Part shown: in pieces, positions 50,154 to 58,593 of the stretch
Layout: each line of letters opens with the position of its first letter
How positions within the stretch are numbered: position 1 is the stretch's first letter
Assembly (NCBI RefSeq): GCF_006539185.1
Contig: NZ_BJMN01000038.1
Coordinates: forward strand, 1-64,000
Direction of reading: 5' to 3'
DNA from: Streptomyces gardneri
GTDB taxonomy: Bacteria > Actinomycetota > Actinomycetes > Streptomycetales > Streptomycetaceae
Length of the DNA stretch: 64,000 nucleotides
Made by a program: the position numbers and the translations under genes
Notes under the pieces: generated by a model
Database searches by the model: none
Told to the model about the DNA's origin: nothing
The model's input: only the letters and a program-made list of their open reading frames with translations

Positions 50154-50187
50154 GTCCGGGAACACCGCACCGGAAACGGGGAACACC

Positions 50188-51060
50188 ATGTCCGCCTTCG
50201 CCCTGCGCGCCCGCACCGTCACCGTCGACGGGCTCGACGTCTTCTACCGGGAGGCCGGCGACCCGGCCAACCCCACGCTCCTGCTGCTGCACGGCTTCCC
50301 GTCCAGCTCGCACATGTACCGCGGGCTCATGGCCGAGCTGGCCGACTCGTACCACCTCATCGCCCCGGACCACATCGGCTTCGGCGCCTCCGCGGCCCCG
50401 GCCGTCGAGGACTTCGCGTACGGCTTCGAGAAGCTCACCGAGATCACCCTCGGGCTCCTCGACCGGCTGGGCGTGGAGCGGTTCGCCCTCTACATCCAGG
50501 ACTACGGGGCGCCCATCGGCCTGCGGATCGCCTCCCGGAACCCCGAGCGGGTCACCGCGATCGTCAGCCAGAGCGGAAACGCCTACCTGGAGGGCTTCAC
50601 GCCCTTCTGGGACGTGCTCTTCGCCCACGCCGAGGACCGCGCGGCGAACGAGGCCGGAGTGCGGGAGCTGCTCACCGCCGAGGCCACCCGCTGGCAGTAC
50701 ACCCACGGGGTGCCCGCGGACCGGCTCGACCGGATCGCCCCGGAGACCTGGACCCTGGACCAGGCCGGCCTGGACCGGCCCGGCAACAAGGAGATCCAGC
50801 TCCAGCTCTTCTGGGACTACCAGTTCAACCTCGACGGCTACCCGGCCTTCCAGGAGTACTTCCGCACCCACCGGCCGCCGCTCCTCGCGGCCTGGGGGCG
50901 CGGCGACGAGATCTTCGGACCCGCGGGCGCCGAGGCCTTCGCGCGGGACCTGCCGGACGCCGAGATCCACCTCCTGGACGCCGGGCACTTCGCCCTGGAG
51001 ACCCACGGGGAGGAGATCGCCGCGCTCGTCCGCGACTTCCTCGGCCGGCACGTGAAGTGA
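50188..51060 (+). CDS. Alpha/beta hydrolase (dehalogenase/epoxide hydrolase type)
   Basis: 290 aa. The fold is evident: oxyanion motif LLLHGFPSSSHMY, nucleophile elbow YIQDYGAPIG where Asp is the nucleophile (as in haloalkane dehalogenases and epoxide hydrolases), a cap domain (about 130-210), a late catalytic acid near WGRGDEIF, and the catalytic His in DAGHFALETH. It probably opens an epoxide or hydrolyses a halide or ester of a small hydrophobic compound. It is repressed by the adjacent TetR, so it is likely inducible by its substrate or a related molecule. Confidence 0.9.
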   Translation: MSAFALRARTVTVDGLDVFYREAGDPANPTLLLLHGFPSSSHMYRGLMAELADSYHLIAPDHIGFGASAAPAVEDFAYGFEKLTEITLGLLDRLGVERFALYIQDYGAPIGLRIASRNPERVTAIVSQSGNAYLEGFTPFWDVLFAHAEDRAANEAGVRELLTAEATRWQYTHGVPADRLDRIAPETWTLDQAGLDRPGNKEIQLQLFWDYQFNLDGYPAFQEYFRTHRPPLLAAWGRGDEIFGPAGAEAFARDLPDAEIHLLDAGHFALETHGEEIAALVRDFLGRHVK

Positions 51061-51074
51061 CGTAGGGTCGCGGG

Positions 51075-51404
51075 GTGCGTGATACGAGTGAACTGACCGC
51101 GGCCGTCGAGCGCTTCGCCGACCGGCTGCGGGCCGCCCCGCAGAGCCGCCTCCAGCGCGGAGCGGCGGCCGAGGGGCTGGCGCTCGCCCGGGAGCTCGCG
51201 GTGCGCGCCCAGCGCGCCGAGAACCCGGAGCGGGAGCCGCTGACGATGCCGGACGCGGGGGTCTTCACCGTCGCCGACCAGCTCGTCGTCGCCGGGAACG
51301 ACCTGGCGGAGATCCTGCGAACGGCCCCGGCCGCTTCCCGCGAGGGGGAGCTGGACGAGGCCGTGAGGCTGGTACGGGAGGCCGGGGAGCGTTCGGGGCT
51401 CTAG
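51075..51404 (+). CDS. Small helical hypothetical protein
   Basis: 109 aa, GTG start. TAGGGT (51063-51068) ends 6 nt upstream, and there is no RBS, so the mRNA is probably leaderless. Almost all helix: AAVERFADRLRAAPQSRLQRGAAAEGLALARELAVRAQ and a C-terminal LVREAGERSGL (quoted in part). No catalytic motif, signal peptide or TM. It follows the hydrolase by 14 bp but may have its own promoter. Family not recognised beyond a conserved actinobacterial look. Confidence 0.7.
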   Translation: MRDTSELTAAVERFADRLRAAPQSRLQRGAAAEGLALARELAVRAQRAENPEREPLTMPDAGVFTVADQLVVAGNDLAEILRTAPAASREGELDEAVRLVREAGERSGL

Positions 51405-51474
51405 ACCCGGTCCGGCGCGCGACCACCGGGGCGCCGGGAGGGTGTCCTGCGGGGCCCTATGGGGCCTGTGGGGG

Positions 51475-52311
51475 CTACAGCGAGGCGATGACGCGGTCGG
51501 CCAGGATGTAGACGTTCTCCTCGTCCGTGTCGCCGTACGAGAAGGTGAGCGCGAAGGCGCCCGAGACGCCCGAGCCGCCGAGCAGCACGGGGGAGCGGCC
51601 GGAGCGCAGGGCCTCGGCGAGGCGCTCCGCGGTCTCGCGGTGCCCGGGGGTCATACAGAGCGTCGTGCCGTCCGCGAAGACGTACACGTCCAGGGTGCCC
51701 AGCGGGCCGGGGCGCACGTCGGTCAGTGCCGTACGGGTGTCCGCGAGCTCTTCGAGGCGGGCCACCGTCCGCTCGTGGTCGGTGACGACCGGGGTCTGCA
51801 CCGGCACGAAGTCGGGGTGCGAGGGGTGGCGGCGGCGGGCCGCGGCCAGCTCCGCGGAGTCCTCGGGGAACTCGTCCAGCGGGTCGGCGAGGTCGGCGAC
51901 GCCGTCGAGCGCGGCGGCCTCGGCCTCCATGGCCTCCAGGGCCATCGCCTCCAGGCCGGCGAAGTCGGCCTGGCGCGGGACGAAGAAGGTGCCGTCCTCG
52001 GCCGGGCCGCCGAGCCCGCCGAGCAGGGACGGGGCGTCCGCCGCGTCACGGGCCTCCTGGGCGGCCCAGAAGGCACGGGCCTCCGCGAGCTCGCGCTCGC
52101 GCTCCTCGGCCAGCGCCTCGGCGACCGCGGCCCGTATCTCCGCGGCGGGCGTGGCGCGCGCCGCGGGGACCGTGACGCCGCGGGCGGCCGCCAGCTCGGT
52201 GCGGAGGCCGGTGACCTCCTTGCGGAGACCGTGGACGGCGTGCAGGGCAGCAGCGCCCACGGCCGTGGCAGCGGCCGTGGTCAGCAGCAGGGCAAGAGAC
52301 ATGGCGCTCAC
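51475..52311 (-). CDS. Membrane-anchored hypothetical protein with coiled coil
   Basis: 278 aa, GTG start with GGGAG upstream (an ATG three codons later is also possible). N-terminal TM (about 5-25), then a coiled coil (LRKEVTGLRTELAAARG and AAVAEALAEERERELAEARAFWAAQEARD, in part). An Ala/Glu-rich middle and a C-terminal globular domain (RPGPLGTLDVYVFADGTTLCM, ALTFSYGDTDEENVYILADRV) follow. The C-terminal domain might be a sensory or regulatory fold; I do not recognise it. Upstream gene of the thiolase on the opposite orientation side, separated by 225 bp with a terminator. Confidence 0.72.
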   Translation of the reverse strand: MSAMSLALLLTTAAATAVGAAALHAVHGLRKEVTGLRTELAAARGVTVPAARATPAAEIRAAVAEALAEERERELAEARAFWAAQEARDAADAPSLLGGLGGPAEDGTFFVPRQADFAGLEAMALEAMEAEAAALDGVADLADPLDEFPEDSAELAAARRRHPSHPDFVPVQTPVVTDHERTVARLEELADTRTALTDVRPGPLGTLDVYVFADGTTLCMTPGHRETAERLAEALRSGRSPVLLGGSGVSGAFALTFSYGDTDEENVYILADRVIASL

Positions 52312-52461
52312 TGACGTACTCCCGATTCCGAGTCGATCCCCCGACTTCCTACATCAGCTTGTCCTGGGGTGGTGCTCGCTGTCAGTGCATTACGTCACGA
52401 ATTGGACAGGTATTTCTGCCAGGCGTTTAGTCCCGAAACGGCTCTGACCTGGGAAAACGAA

Positions 52462-52494
52462 CTCCCCCGGGACGTAGGTCACATCCTGGGGGAG
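52462..52494 (-). terminator. Terminator of the thiolase gene
   Basis: CTCCCCC (52462-52468) pairs with GGGGGAG (52488-52494), with further imperfect pairing inside. On the minus strand it is followed by a TTCGTTTTCCC tail. The remaining bases of the 52312-52536 gap show no gene. Confidence 0.6.
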
Positions 52495-52536
52495 ATTCGG
52501 TCACGGCTCGGACGCGGCGGGGTTAGCCCCGGGTCG

Positions 52537-53757
52537 TCAGGACAGGCGCTCGATCACCATCGCCATGCCCTGGCCACCGCCGACGCACATGGTCTCCAGG
52601 CCGAACTGCTTGTCGTGGAACTGCAGGCTGTTGATGAGCGTGCCGGTGATCCGGGCGCCCGTCATGCCGAAGGGGTGGCCGACGGCGATGGCGCCACCGT
52701 TGACGTTCACCTTGTCCAGGTCCAGGCCGAGCTCCTGGTAGGACGGGATGACCTGGGCGGCGAAGGCCTCGTTGAGCTCCGCCAGGTCGATGTCGCCGAT
52801 GGTCAGGCCGGCGCGCTTGAGGGCCTGCTTCGAGGCCTCGACCGGGCCGAGGCCCATGATCTCGGGGGAGAGGCCGGAGACGCCGGTGGAGACGATGCGG
52901 GCGAGCGGGGTCAGGCCGAGCTCGCGGGCCTTCGTGTCCGACATGATGACGAGCGCCGCGGCGCCGTCGTTCAGCGGGCAGCAGTTGGCGGCGGTGACCA
53001 GGCCGTCGGGGCGGAAGACCGGCTTGAGGCCCTGCACGCCCTCCAGGGTGACGCCGGCGCGCGGGCCGTCGTCCGTGGAGACGACGGTGCCGTCCGGCAG
53101 CGTCACCGGGGTGATCTCGCGCTCCCAGAAGCCGTTCTTGATGGCCTGCTCGGCGAGGTTCTGCGACCGCACGCCGAACTCGTCCATCTCCTGGCGGCTG
53201 ATGCCCTTCAGGCGGGCCAGGTTCTCGGCGGTCTGGCCCATCGCGATGTACGCGTCCGGGACGATGCCGTCCTCGCGCGGGTCGTGCCACGTGGAGCCCT
53301 CGGAGGCGGCGACCTCGGCCGTGCGGGCCTCGGCCTCGGCGAAGAACGGGTTGTGGGTGTCGGGCAGCGAGTCCGAGTTGCCGCGGACGAAGCTGGACAC
53401 CATCTCGACACCGGCCGAGATGAAGACGTCGCCCTCGCCCGCCTTGATCGCGTGCAGCGCCATGCGGGAGGTCTGCAGCGAGGAGGAGCAGTAGCGGGTG
53501 ATCGTGCAGCCCGGCAGGTGGTCCATGCCCATCCGCACGGACACGATCCGGCCCAGGTTGTTGCCCTGCTCGCCGCCGGGCAGACCGCAGCCCAGCATCA
53601 GGTCGTCGATGTCGCGCGGGTCCAGCTCCGGCACCTTCGCCAGGGCGGCCTGGACGATGGTCGCGGTGAGGTCGTCCGCCCGCAGGTCCTTGAGGGAGCC
53701 CTTGAAGGCCCGGCCGATGGGCGAGCGGGCGGTCGAGACGATCACGGCTTCGGGCAT
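52537..53757 (-). CDS. Acetyl-CoA C-acyltransferase (thiolase)
   Basis: 406 aa from the ATG at 53757, with GGAG upstream (a GTG directly before it is possible). Acyl-accepting Cys in ITRYCSSSLQTSRMA (about residue 90), catalytic VNGGAIAVGHPFGMTGARI with His, and C-terminal ETMCVGGGQGMAMVIERL with the second Cys. These are full degradative/biosynthetic thiolase marks. It acts in fatty acid beta-oxidation or acetoacetyl-CoA formation; length and sequence favour a FadA-type enzyme. No beta-oxidation partner is adjacent. Confidence 0.95.
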   Translation of the reverse strand: MPEAVIVSTARSPIGRAFKGSLKDLRADDLTATIVQAALAKVPELDPRDIDDLMLGCGLPGGEQGNNLGRIVSVRMGMDHLPGCTITRYCSSSLQTSRMALHAIKAGEGDVFISAGVEMVSSFVRGNSDSLPDTHNPFFAEAEARTAEVAASEGSTWHDPREDGIVPDAYIAMGQTAENLARLKGISRQEMDEFGVRSQNLAEQAIKNGFWEREITPVTLPDGTVVSTDDGPRAGVTLEGVQGLKPVFRPDGLVTAANCCPLNDGAAALVIMSDTKARELGLTPLARIVSTGVSGLSPEIMGLGPVEASKQALKRAGLTIGDIDLAELNEAFAAQVIPSYQELGLDLDKVNVNGGAIAVGHPFGMTGARITGTLINSLQFHDKQFGLETMCVGGGQGMAMVIERLS

Positions 53758-53869
53758 CACGGCTCCATGAGGGTGCGGAGGGGGCGGACTGAAAGGGAAG
53801 TTACCCGTACGTACCGCACGGGGTCACCGGCCCGGGCATGTGATGCGGACCTCTTTTCTAAGCGTACGC

Positions 53870-55000
53870 TCAGTTGGTGGGAGGCGCTGCTGTCGCGGTG
53901 GTCCCGGTCGGCCCCTCGGCGCTCCTCGCGGCGGCCCCTTCGGCCGTGACGCCGGCCGCTCCTTCGGCCGTACCCACGGCCGTCCCTTCCGCCGTCCCCT
54001 CGGCCTCGTCCTCCGCCGTCCCTTCCGGCCCGCCTCCGGTGGGCAGGGGTAGCCGCCTCCGCCGCCGGTGCTTCAGCAGGGCCCACGGCGCCCGTGCGCC
54101 CGTGACCTCGGTGCCGGCCTCCTTCGCCGCCTCGGCCGCCGCCTTCGCCACCGGCAGGATGTTCTCCCGGCGCGCCGGCTCCAGCCGGTCGGTTTCCGGC
54201 CAGGCGCCGAGCGACACGCACAGCGTCGGCAGCACCGCCATCGCCGCCGTCGCGTACCCCTCCGCCGACGGGTGGAAGTTGTCCACCCCGAACATCTCGC
54301 GCGGGTTCGCCGCGAACTCCGGGCCGAGCAGATCGCCCAGCGACACCGTCCGCCCGCCCTGCTCCACCACCACGATCGTCTGCGCCGCCGCCAGCTGCCG
54401 CGAGGCCCGCCGGGCCAGCCAGCGCAGCGGCTGGTAGACCGGCTCGATCGTCCCCAGGTCCGGACAGGTCCCGACGACCACCTCCGCGCCCGCCGTCCGC
54501 AGCCGCCGCACCGCCGCCGCCAGGTGCCGCACCGACTCCGTCGGCGGCATCCGGTGCGTCACGTCGTTCGCCCCGATCATGATCACGCACACGTCGGGCG
54601 CCATCGGCTGGGAGAGGAGCAGCGACACCTGACGCTCCAGGTCGTCCGAGCGCGCCCCCGACAGCGCCACGTTCCGCAGGACCACCGGCCGCTCCGCGAC
54701 CGCCGCGAGCCCCGAGGCGAGCAGCGCGCCCGGCGTCTGCCCCGTGCGGCGCACGCCCTGGCCCGCCGCCGTGGAATCACCCAGAAGGGCCAGCCGCAGG
54801 GGCTCCTCCGTACCGAAGGCCCGGCCGTACAGGCCGTCCGCCACCGGCGGCAGGGGCGCCGTCCCGTTCCCCACGGACCGCTTCGCCAGCTGCATCTCGG
54901 TCAGCAGAAGTCCGACCGCCGCCACACCGAGGAGACCGATGCTCCCGCCGCCGTACGCCGCACCCGCCGCGATCCGCCGTGCCACCCTCGCCCTCGACAT
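53870..55000 (-). CDS. SGNH hydrolase with repetitive Ala/Glu/Gly/Thr tail
   Basis: 376 aa from the ATG at 55000, which has an excellent RBS (GGAGGTGA, 8-base spacer). N-terminal TM/signal anchor (about 15-38). SGNH blocks: LALLGDSTAAGQG (Ser), NVALSGARSDDL (Gly), IMIGANDVTH (Asn), and FGVDNFHPSAEGYA (Asp/His). After residue about 320 the tail turns basic and then becomes imperfect repeats of AEGTAEGTAVGTAEGA type (about 330-376), low-complexity and possibly surface-exposed. An extracellular esterase or deacylase of unknown substrate. It is divergent from the cystathionine beta-synthase gene. Confidence 0.88.
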   Translation of the reverse strand: MSRARVARRIAAGAAYGGGSIGLLGVAAVGLLLTEMQLAKRSVGNGTAPLPPVADGLYGRAFGTEEPLRLALLGDSTAAGQGVRRTGQTPGALLASGLAAVAERPVVLRNVALSGARSDDLERQVSLLLSQPMAPDVCVIMIGANDVTHRMPPTESVRHLAAAVRRLRTAGAEVVVGTCPDLGTIEPVYQPLRWLARRASRQLAAAQTIVVVEQGGRTVSLGDLLGPEFAANPREMFGVDNFHPSAEGYATAAMAVLPTLCVSLGAWPETDRLEPARRENILPVAKAAAEAAKEAGTEVTGARAPWALLKHRRRRRLPLPTGGGPEGTAEDEAEGTAEGTAVGTAEGAAGVTAEGAAARSAEGPTGTTATAAPPTN

Positions 55001-55122
55001 GGGGGCCGTCACCTCCTCCGGGTCGCAGAGACCCTTCAAGCCGTTCAGGGTCTAACTGCCCCGTAACCCGCTCCGACTACGCATACGCTGGCCACACCAT
55101 TACGGAGACCCCGGAGATTACG

Positions 55123-56511
55123 GTGCAATTCCACGACTCGATGATCAGCCTCGTCGGCAACACCCCGCTGGTGAAGCTCAACAACGTCACAGCGGGCATC
55201 CAGGCGACCGTCCTGGCCAAGGTCGAGTACTTCAACCCCGGAGGCTCGGTCAAGGACCGGATCGCCGTGCGGATGATCGAGGCGGCCGAGCAGAGCGGAG
55301 AGCTCAAGCCCGGCGGCACCATCGTCGAGCCCACGTCCGGCAACACCGGCGTCGGCCTCGCGATCGTGGCCCAGCAGAAGGGCTACAAGTGCATCTTCGT
55401 CTGCCCTGACAAGGTGTCCCTCGACAAGATCAACGTCCTGCGGGCGTACGGCGCCGACGTCGTCGTCTGCCCCACCGCCGTGGATCCCGAGCACCCCGAC
55501 TCGTACTACAACGTCTCGGACCGGCTCGTCCGCGAGACCCCCGGTGCCTGGAAGCCCGACCAGTACTCCAACCCGAACAACCCGCGCTCCCACTACGAGA
55601 CCACCGGTCCCGAGCTCTGGGAGCAGACGGACGGGAAGATCACCCACTTCGTGGCGGGTGTCGGCACCGGCGGCACCATCTCCGGCACCGGCAACTACCT
55701 CAAGGAGGTCAGCGGCGGCTCCGTGAAGGTCATCGGCGCCGACCCCGAGGGCTCCGTCTACTCGGGCGGCTCCGGCCGGCCGTACCTGGTCGAGGGCGTC
55801 GGCGAGGACTTCTGGCCGACCGCGTACGACCGGAACGTCACGGACCGGATCGTCGCCGTGTCCGACAAGGACTCGTTCCAGATGACCCGCCGCCTCGCCA
55901 AGGAGGAGGGCCTGCTCGTCGGCGGCTCCTGCGGCATGGCCGTCGTGGCCGCCCTGGAGGTCGCCCGGGAGCTCGGCCCGGACGACGTCGTCGTCGTGCT
56001 GCTGCCGGACTCCGGCCGCGGGTACATGTCGAAGATCTTCAGCGACGAGTGGATGGCGGGACACGGCTTCCTGGAGGACACCTCCTCCGCCACCGTCGCC
56101 GACGTCCTGCGCCACAAGGAGGGCGTCCTGCCCTCCCTCGTCCACATGCACCCGGACGAGACGGTCGGCCAGGCCATCGAGGTGCTGCGCGAGTACGGCG
56201 TCTCCCAGATGCCCATCGTCAAGCCCGGCGCCGGTCACCCCGACGTCATGGCCGCCGAGGTCGTCGGCTCGGTCGTCGAGCGCGAGCTCCTCGACGCGCT
56301 CTTCACGAAGCGCGCCTCCCTGGAGGACCCGCTGGAGCGCCACATGAGCGCGCCGCTGCCGCAGGTCGGCTCCGGCGAGCCCGTCGCCGACCTGATGACC
56401 GTCCTCGGCGAGTCCTCCGACGCGGCGATCGTCCTCGTCGAGGGCAAGCCGACCGGCGTCGTCAGCCGCCAGGACCTGCTGGCCTTCCTGGCCAACGGCG
56501 GCTCGAAGTAG
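55123..56511 (+). CDS. cbs: Cystathionine beta-synthase
   Basis: 462 aa from the GTG at 55123 (GGAG at 55112-55115). PLP domain: PGGSVKDRIAVRM with the PLP Lys (Lys44), EPTSGNTGVGLA (phosphate loop region), and TGGTISGTGNYLKE. C-terminal CBS-domain pair (about 340-460) starting ATVADVLRHKEGVLPSLVHM and ending VVSRQDLLAFLANG. It joins serine and homocysteine to give cystathionine (reverse transsulphuration), allowing Cys formation from Met. The haem domain of animal enzymes is absent, as in other bacteria. Confidence 0.95.
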   Translation: MQFHDSMISLVGNTPLVKLNNVTAGIQATVLAKVEYFNPGGSVKDRIAVRMIEAAEQSGELKPGGTIVEPTSGNTGVGLAIVAQQKGYKCIFVCPDKVSLDKINVLRAYGADVVVCPTAVDPEHPDSYYNVSDRLVRETPGAWKPDQYSNPNNPRSHYETTGPELWEQTDGKITHFVAGVGTGGTISGTGNYLKEVSGGSVKVIGADPEGSVYSGGSGRPYLVEGVGEDFWPTAYDRNVTDRIVAVSDKDSFQMTRRLAKEEGLLVGGSCGMAVVAALEVARELGPDDVVVVLLPDSGRGYMSKIFSDEWMAGHGFLEDTSSATVADVLRHKEGVLPSLVHMHPDETVGQAIEVLREYGVSQMPIVKPGAGHPDVMAAEVVGSVVERELLDALFTKRASLEDPLERHMSAPLPQVGSGEPVADLMTVLGESSDAAIVLVEGKPTGVVSRQDLLAFLANGGSK

Positions 56512-56847
56512 GACGGGGAGCGGGTGCTCCGTCGGACGTGAAACCGGTACTTCGTACAACCGGTACGAGCGTGACACGTACGCGCAGCACCCGCTTAACA
56601 CGCGTCCGGCACATTGGTGCTTGTCGGCGTCAAGGACTTCCGGAGCGGCTCCCGGGCCTCCATGGACGCCGCGGACGCGGAGACCGGCCCTGACCCGGGC
56701 CCGTGTCCCTCGCGGGGACCGCCGTCGTCCCGCCCCCCTTCACCGGGGGTGCGGCGGTCCCCGCGCTACACCTTCCCTTTCCCTCCCTCCGCCCGACTGC
56801 ATATCCTTATGCAGAGTCATTGGCGGGTGAATAGGTGAGGGGGCGGC
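56512..56847 (+). promoter_or_regulatory. Leader of the RpiR gene with CTGCATA-TCCT-TATGCAG palindrome
   Basis: The 336-bp gap has no convincing gene. At 56797-56814 CTGCATA and TATGCAG form a perfect 7-bp inverted repeat with a 4-base spacer, 34 bases upstream of the RpiR start, which is the usual position for autoregulation. GAGGGGG at 56837-56843 is the RBS. Confidence 0.55.
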
Positions 56848-57714
56848 ATGAGCGACAGCCCGGCCGGACGGCTGCAGGCGCTCTTCGAGGGGCACCGGCT
56901 GACGCCGACGCAGCGGCGGATCGCCCACTGCATGGTGCGGCGCGCCGCCGACGTGCCCTTCCTGTCCAGCGTCGAGCTCGCCGAGCTCGCCGGGGTCAGC
57001 CAGCCCTCCGTCACGCGCTTCGCCGTCGCCCTCGGCTTCGACGGGTACCCGGCGCTCCGCCGGCATCTGCGGGAGGTCGCGCCCCCGGAGCCCGGTGCGG
57101 GCAGCGGTGGCGGAGGTGAGGGTGACGGCGGCGCCGAGGGCTGGAACGAGTACCAGCAGGCCGTGCTCGCCGAGATCGAGAACCTGCGGCACCTCGCGGG
57201 GCTGCTCGCCGATCCCAAGCCCGTCGAGCGGGCCGGCCGGCTCCTCGCCTCCTCGCGCCCGCTGCTCGTGCTCGGCCTGCGGGCCGCCTCCTCGCAGGCG
57301 CGCGGCTTCGCCTACTTCGCCGCCAAGGTGCACCCCGACGTCCGGCTCCTCGACGAGGGCGGCTCGATGCTCACGGACCGCGTCGACGCGGCCGTACGGG
57401 CCGGGGCGACGGCGCTGCTCTGCTTCGCCCTGCCCCGGCACCCGCGGGAGGTCGTGGAGGCCCTGGAGTACGCGCGGGCGGCGGGGCTCACCGTCGTGGC
57501 CGTCGCCGATTCGGCGTTCGCGCCCGTCGCCGCCCACAGCGACCTGCTGATCCCGGCCGCCGTCGGCACCGGGCTCGCCTTCGACACCGCCTGCGCGCCG
57601 ATGATGCTCGGCCGGGTCCTGCTGGAGGCCATGGCGGACGAACTCCCGGACGCGCAGGCGCGCCTGGAGGAGTTCGACACGAAGGCGGCCGCGCGGGGCC
57701 TGTTCGTCGAGTAG
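56848..57714 (+). CDS. MurR/RpiR-family regulator
   Basis: 288 aa. N-terminal HTH_6 domain (1-80): GRLQALFEGHRLTPTQRRIAHCM, VELAELAGVSQPSVTRFAVALGFDGYPALRRHL (quoted in two parts). C-terminal SIS sugar-phosphate isomerase-like domain (about 120-250): LASSRPLLVLGLRAASSQARGFAYF, LLCFALPRHPREVVEALEYARAAG. SIS domains bind phosphosugars, and some RpiR proteins respond to other small molecules. A palindrome upstream suggests autoregulation. The target may be itself or nearby catabolic genes such as hutU; that link is speculative. Confidence 0.9.
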   Translation: MSDSPAGRLQALFEGHRLTPTQRRIAHCMVRRAADVPFLSSVELAELAGVSQPSVTRFAVALGFDGYPALRRHLREVAPPEPGAGSGGGGEGDGGAEGWNEYQQAVLAEIENLRHLAGLLADPKPVERAGRLLASSRPLLVLGLRAASSQARGFAYFAAKVHPDVRLLDEGGSMLTDRVDAAVRAGATALLCFALPRHPREVVEALEYARAAGLTVVAVADSAFAPVAAHSDLLIPAAVGTGLAFDTACAPMMLGRVLLEAMADELPDAQARLEEFDTKAAARGLFVE

Positions 57715-57738
57715 AGGACGGCCCCGGGTGGCCTGGGG

Positions 57739-58110
57739 TCAGACCTGGAGCGCGGCGGCGATCTTCTTGAGCTGGTGGCGGGCCATCGCGAGGTTCGAGC
57801 GCTCCTTGTCCAGGGCCAGGTACATGAACAGGCCGTTCGTGCCCTGAGCCCTGAGCAGCAGGATCAGGTGGTACTGGCGGCCGAGGGTGATCAGGATGTC
57901 CTCGATCTCGTCGCCGAGGCCGAGCATCTCCATCGCCCGGACCTTGGCCCGGACCACGTCGGTGTTGCCCGCCGCGGCCACGTTCAGGTCGAGCTCCTTG
58001 CCGCCGCCGATCGTGCCGAGCGCCATGCCGCTGGTGTAGTCGACGAGGGCAGCGCCGATGGCGCCCTCGATGGAAGCCGCTTCCTTGAGAGAGGTCTCGG
58101 TGTTCGCCAT
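57739..58110 (-). CDS. Roadblock/LC7-domain protein C
   Basis: 123 aa, ATG with AAGGAAG upstream. Roadblock/LC7 fold: AASIEGAIGAALVDYTSGMALGTIG (strand-turn with small residues), AAGNTDVVRAKVRAMEML, EDILITLGRQYHLILLLRAQGTNGLFMYLAL, KIAAALQV. Last gene of a four-gene minus-strand cluster with three such proteins. In bacteria roadblock proteins (MglB, CvnB) act as GTPase-activating or scaffold partners of small GTPases. No GTPase is present here. Closely resembles the protein encoded at 59379-59771. Confidence 0.88.
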   Translation of the reverse strand: MANTETSLKEAASIEGAIGAALVDYTSGMALGTIGGGKELDLNVAAAGNTDVVRAKVRAMEMLGLGDEIEDILITLGRQYHLILLLRAQGTNGLFMYLALDKERSNLAMARHQLKKIAAALQV

Positions 58111-58153
58111 GGTGTCGTACTTCCTTTTCGAGTGTGCTGTTCGGACGGTGCGA

Positions 58154-58552
58154 TCAGAGTCGGTTCAGGTCTTTGCGTTCCAGGGCGCCGTCGACGAGCT
58201 CCCCTATCCGGGTGCTGGACCTGCGGGCCTCCAGGTGGAGCCGGCCCACGTTGATCCGGGGTTCCGCGAGGAGCGTCAGGACGGCTGCGCCGCCCGCCGC
58301 GTAGGTCGCCACGTAACCGCTCTCGCCGCGGACGAGGAGCTCGCGGAAGCGGCCCTGGCCCGTGGAGTCGGTCAGCCGCTGGCCGACGCCGAGCGCCGCC
58401 GCGGTCAGCGCGGCCACGCTCTCGGCCTCGCCGTCGACGGTGTCGTGGGCGAGCACCAGGCCGTCGGCGCTGGCCGCGAGGGCTCCGGTCAGCTGGGGCA
58501 GCCGGGCCCGTAGCCGTCTGAGCTCACCGAGGACCTCTGTCTCCGCAGTCAT
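58154..58552 (-). CDS. Roadblock/LC7-like protein B
   Basis: 132 aa from the ATG at 58552 (RBS AGGAG, 7-base spacer). A GTG at 58597 overlapping the upstream stop (GTGA) would add 15 residues. LGELRRLRARLPQLTGALAASADGLVLAHDT followed by SVAALTAAALGVGQRLTD and VATYAAGGAAVLTLLAEPRINVGRL are the DUF742-neighbour/CvnB-like roadblock pattern (quoted in pieces). It is more like the conservon roadblock proteins than are its two neighbours. Confidence 0.82.
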   Translation of the reverse strand: MTAETEVLGELRRLRARLPQLTGALAASADGLVLAHDTVDGEAESVAALTAAALGVGQRLTDSTGQGRFRELLVRGESGYVATYAAGGAAVLTLLAEPRINVGRLHLEARRSSTRIGELVDGALERKDLNRL

Positions 58553-58593
58553 GAGCTGTCTCCTCTCGGCGCGCAGGCGCAGGGCACGTCTCA

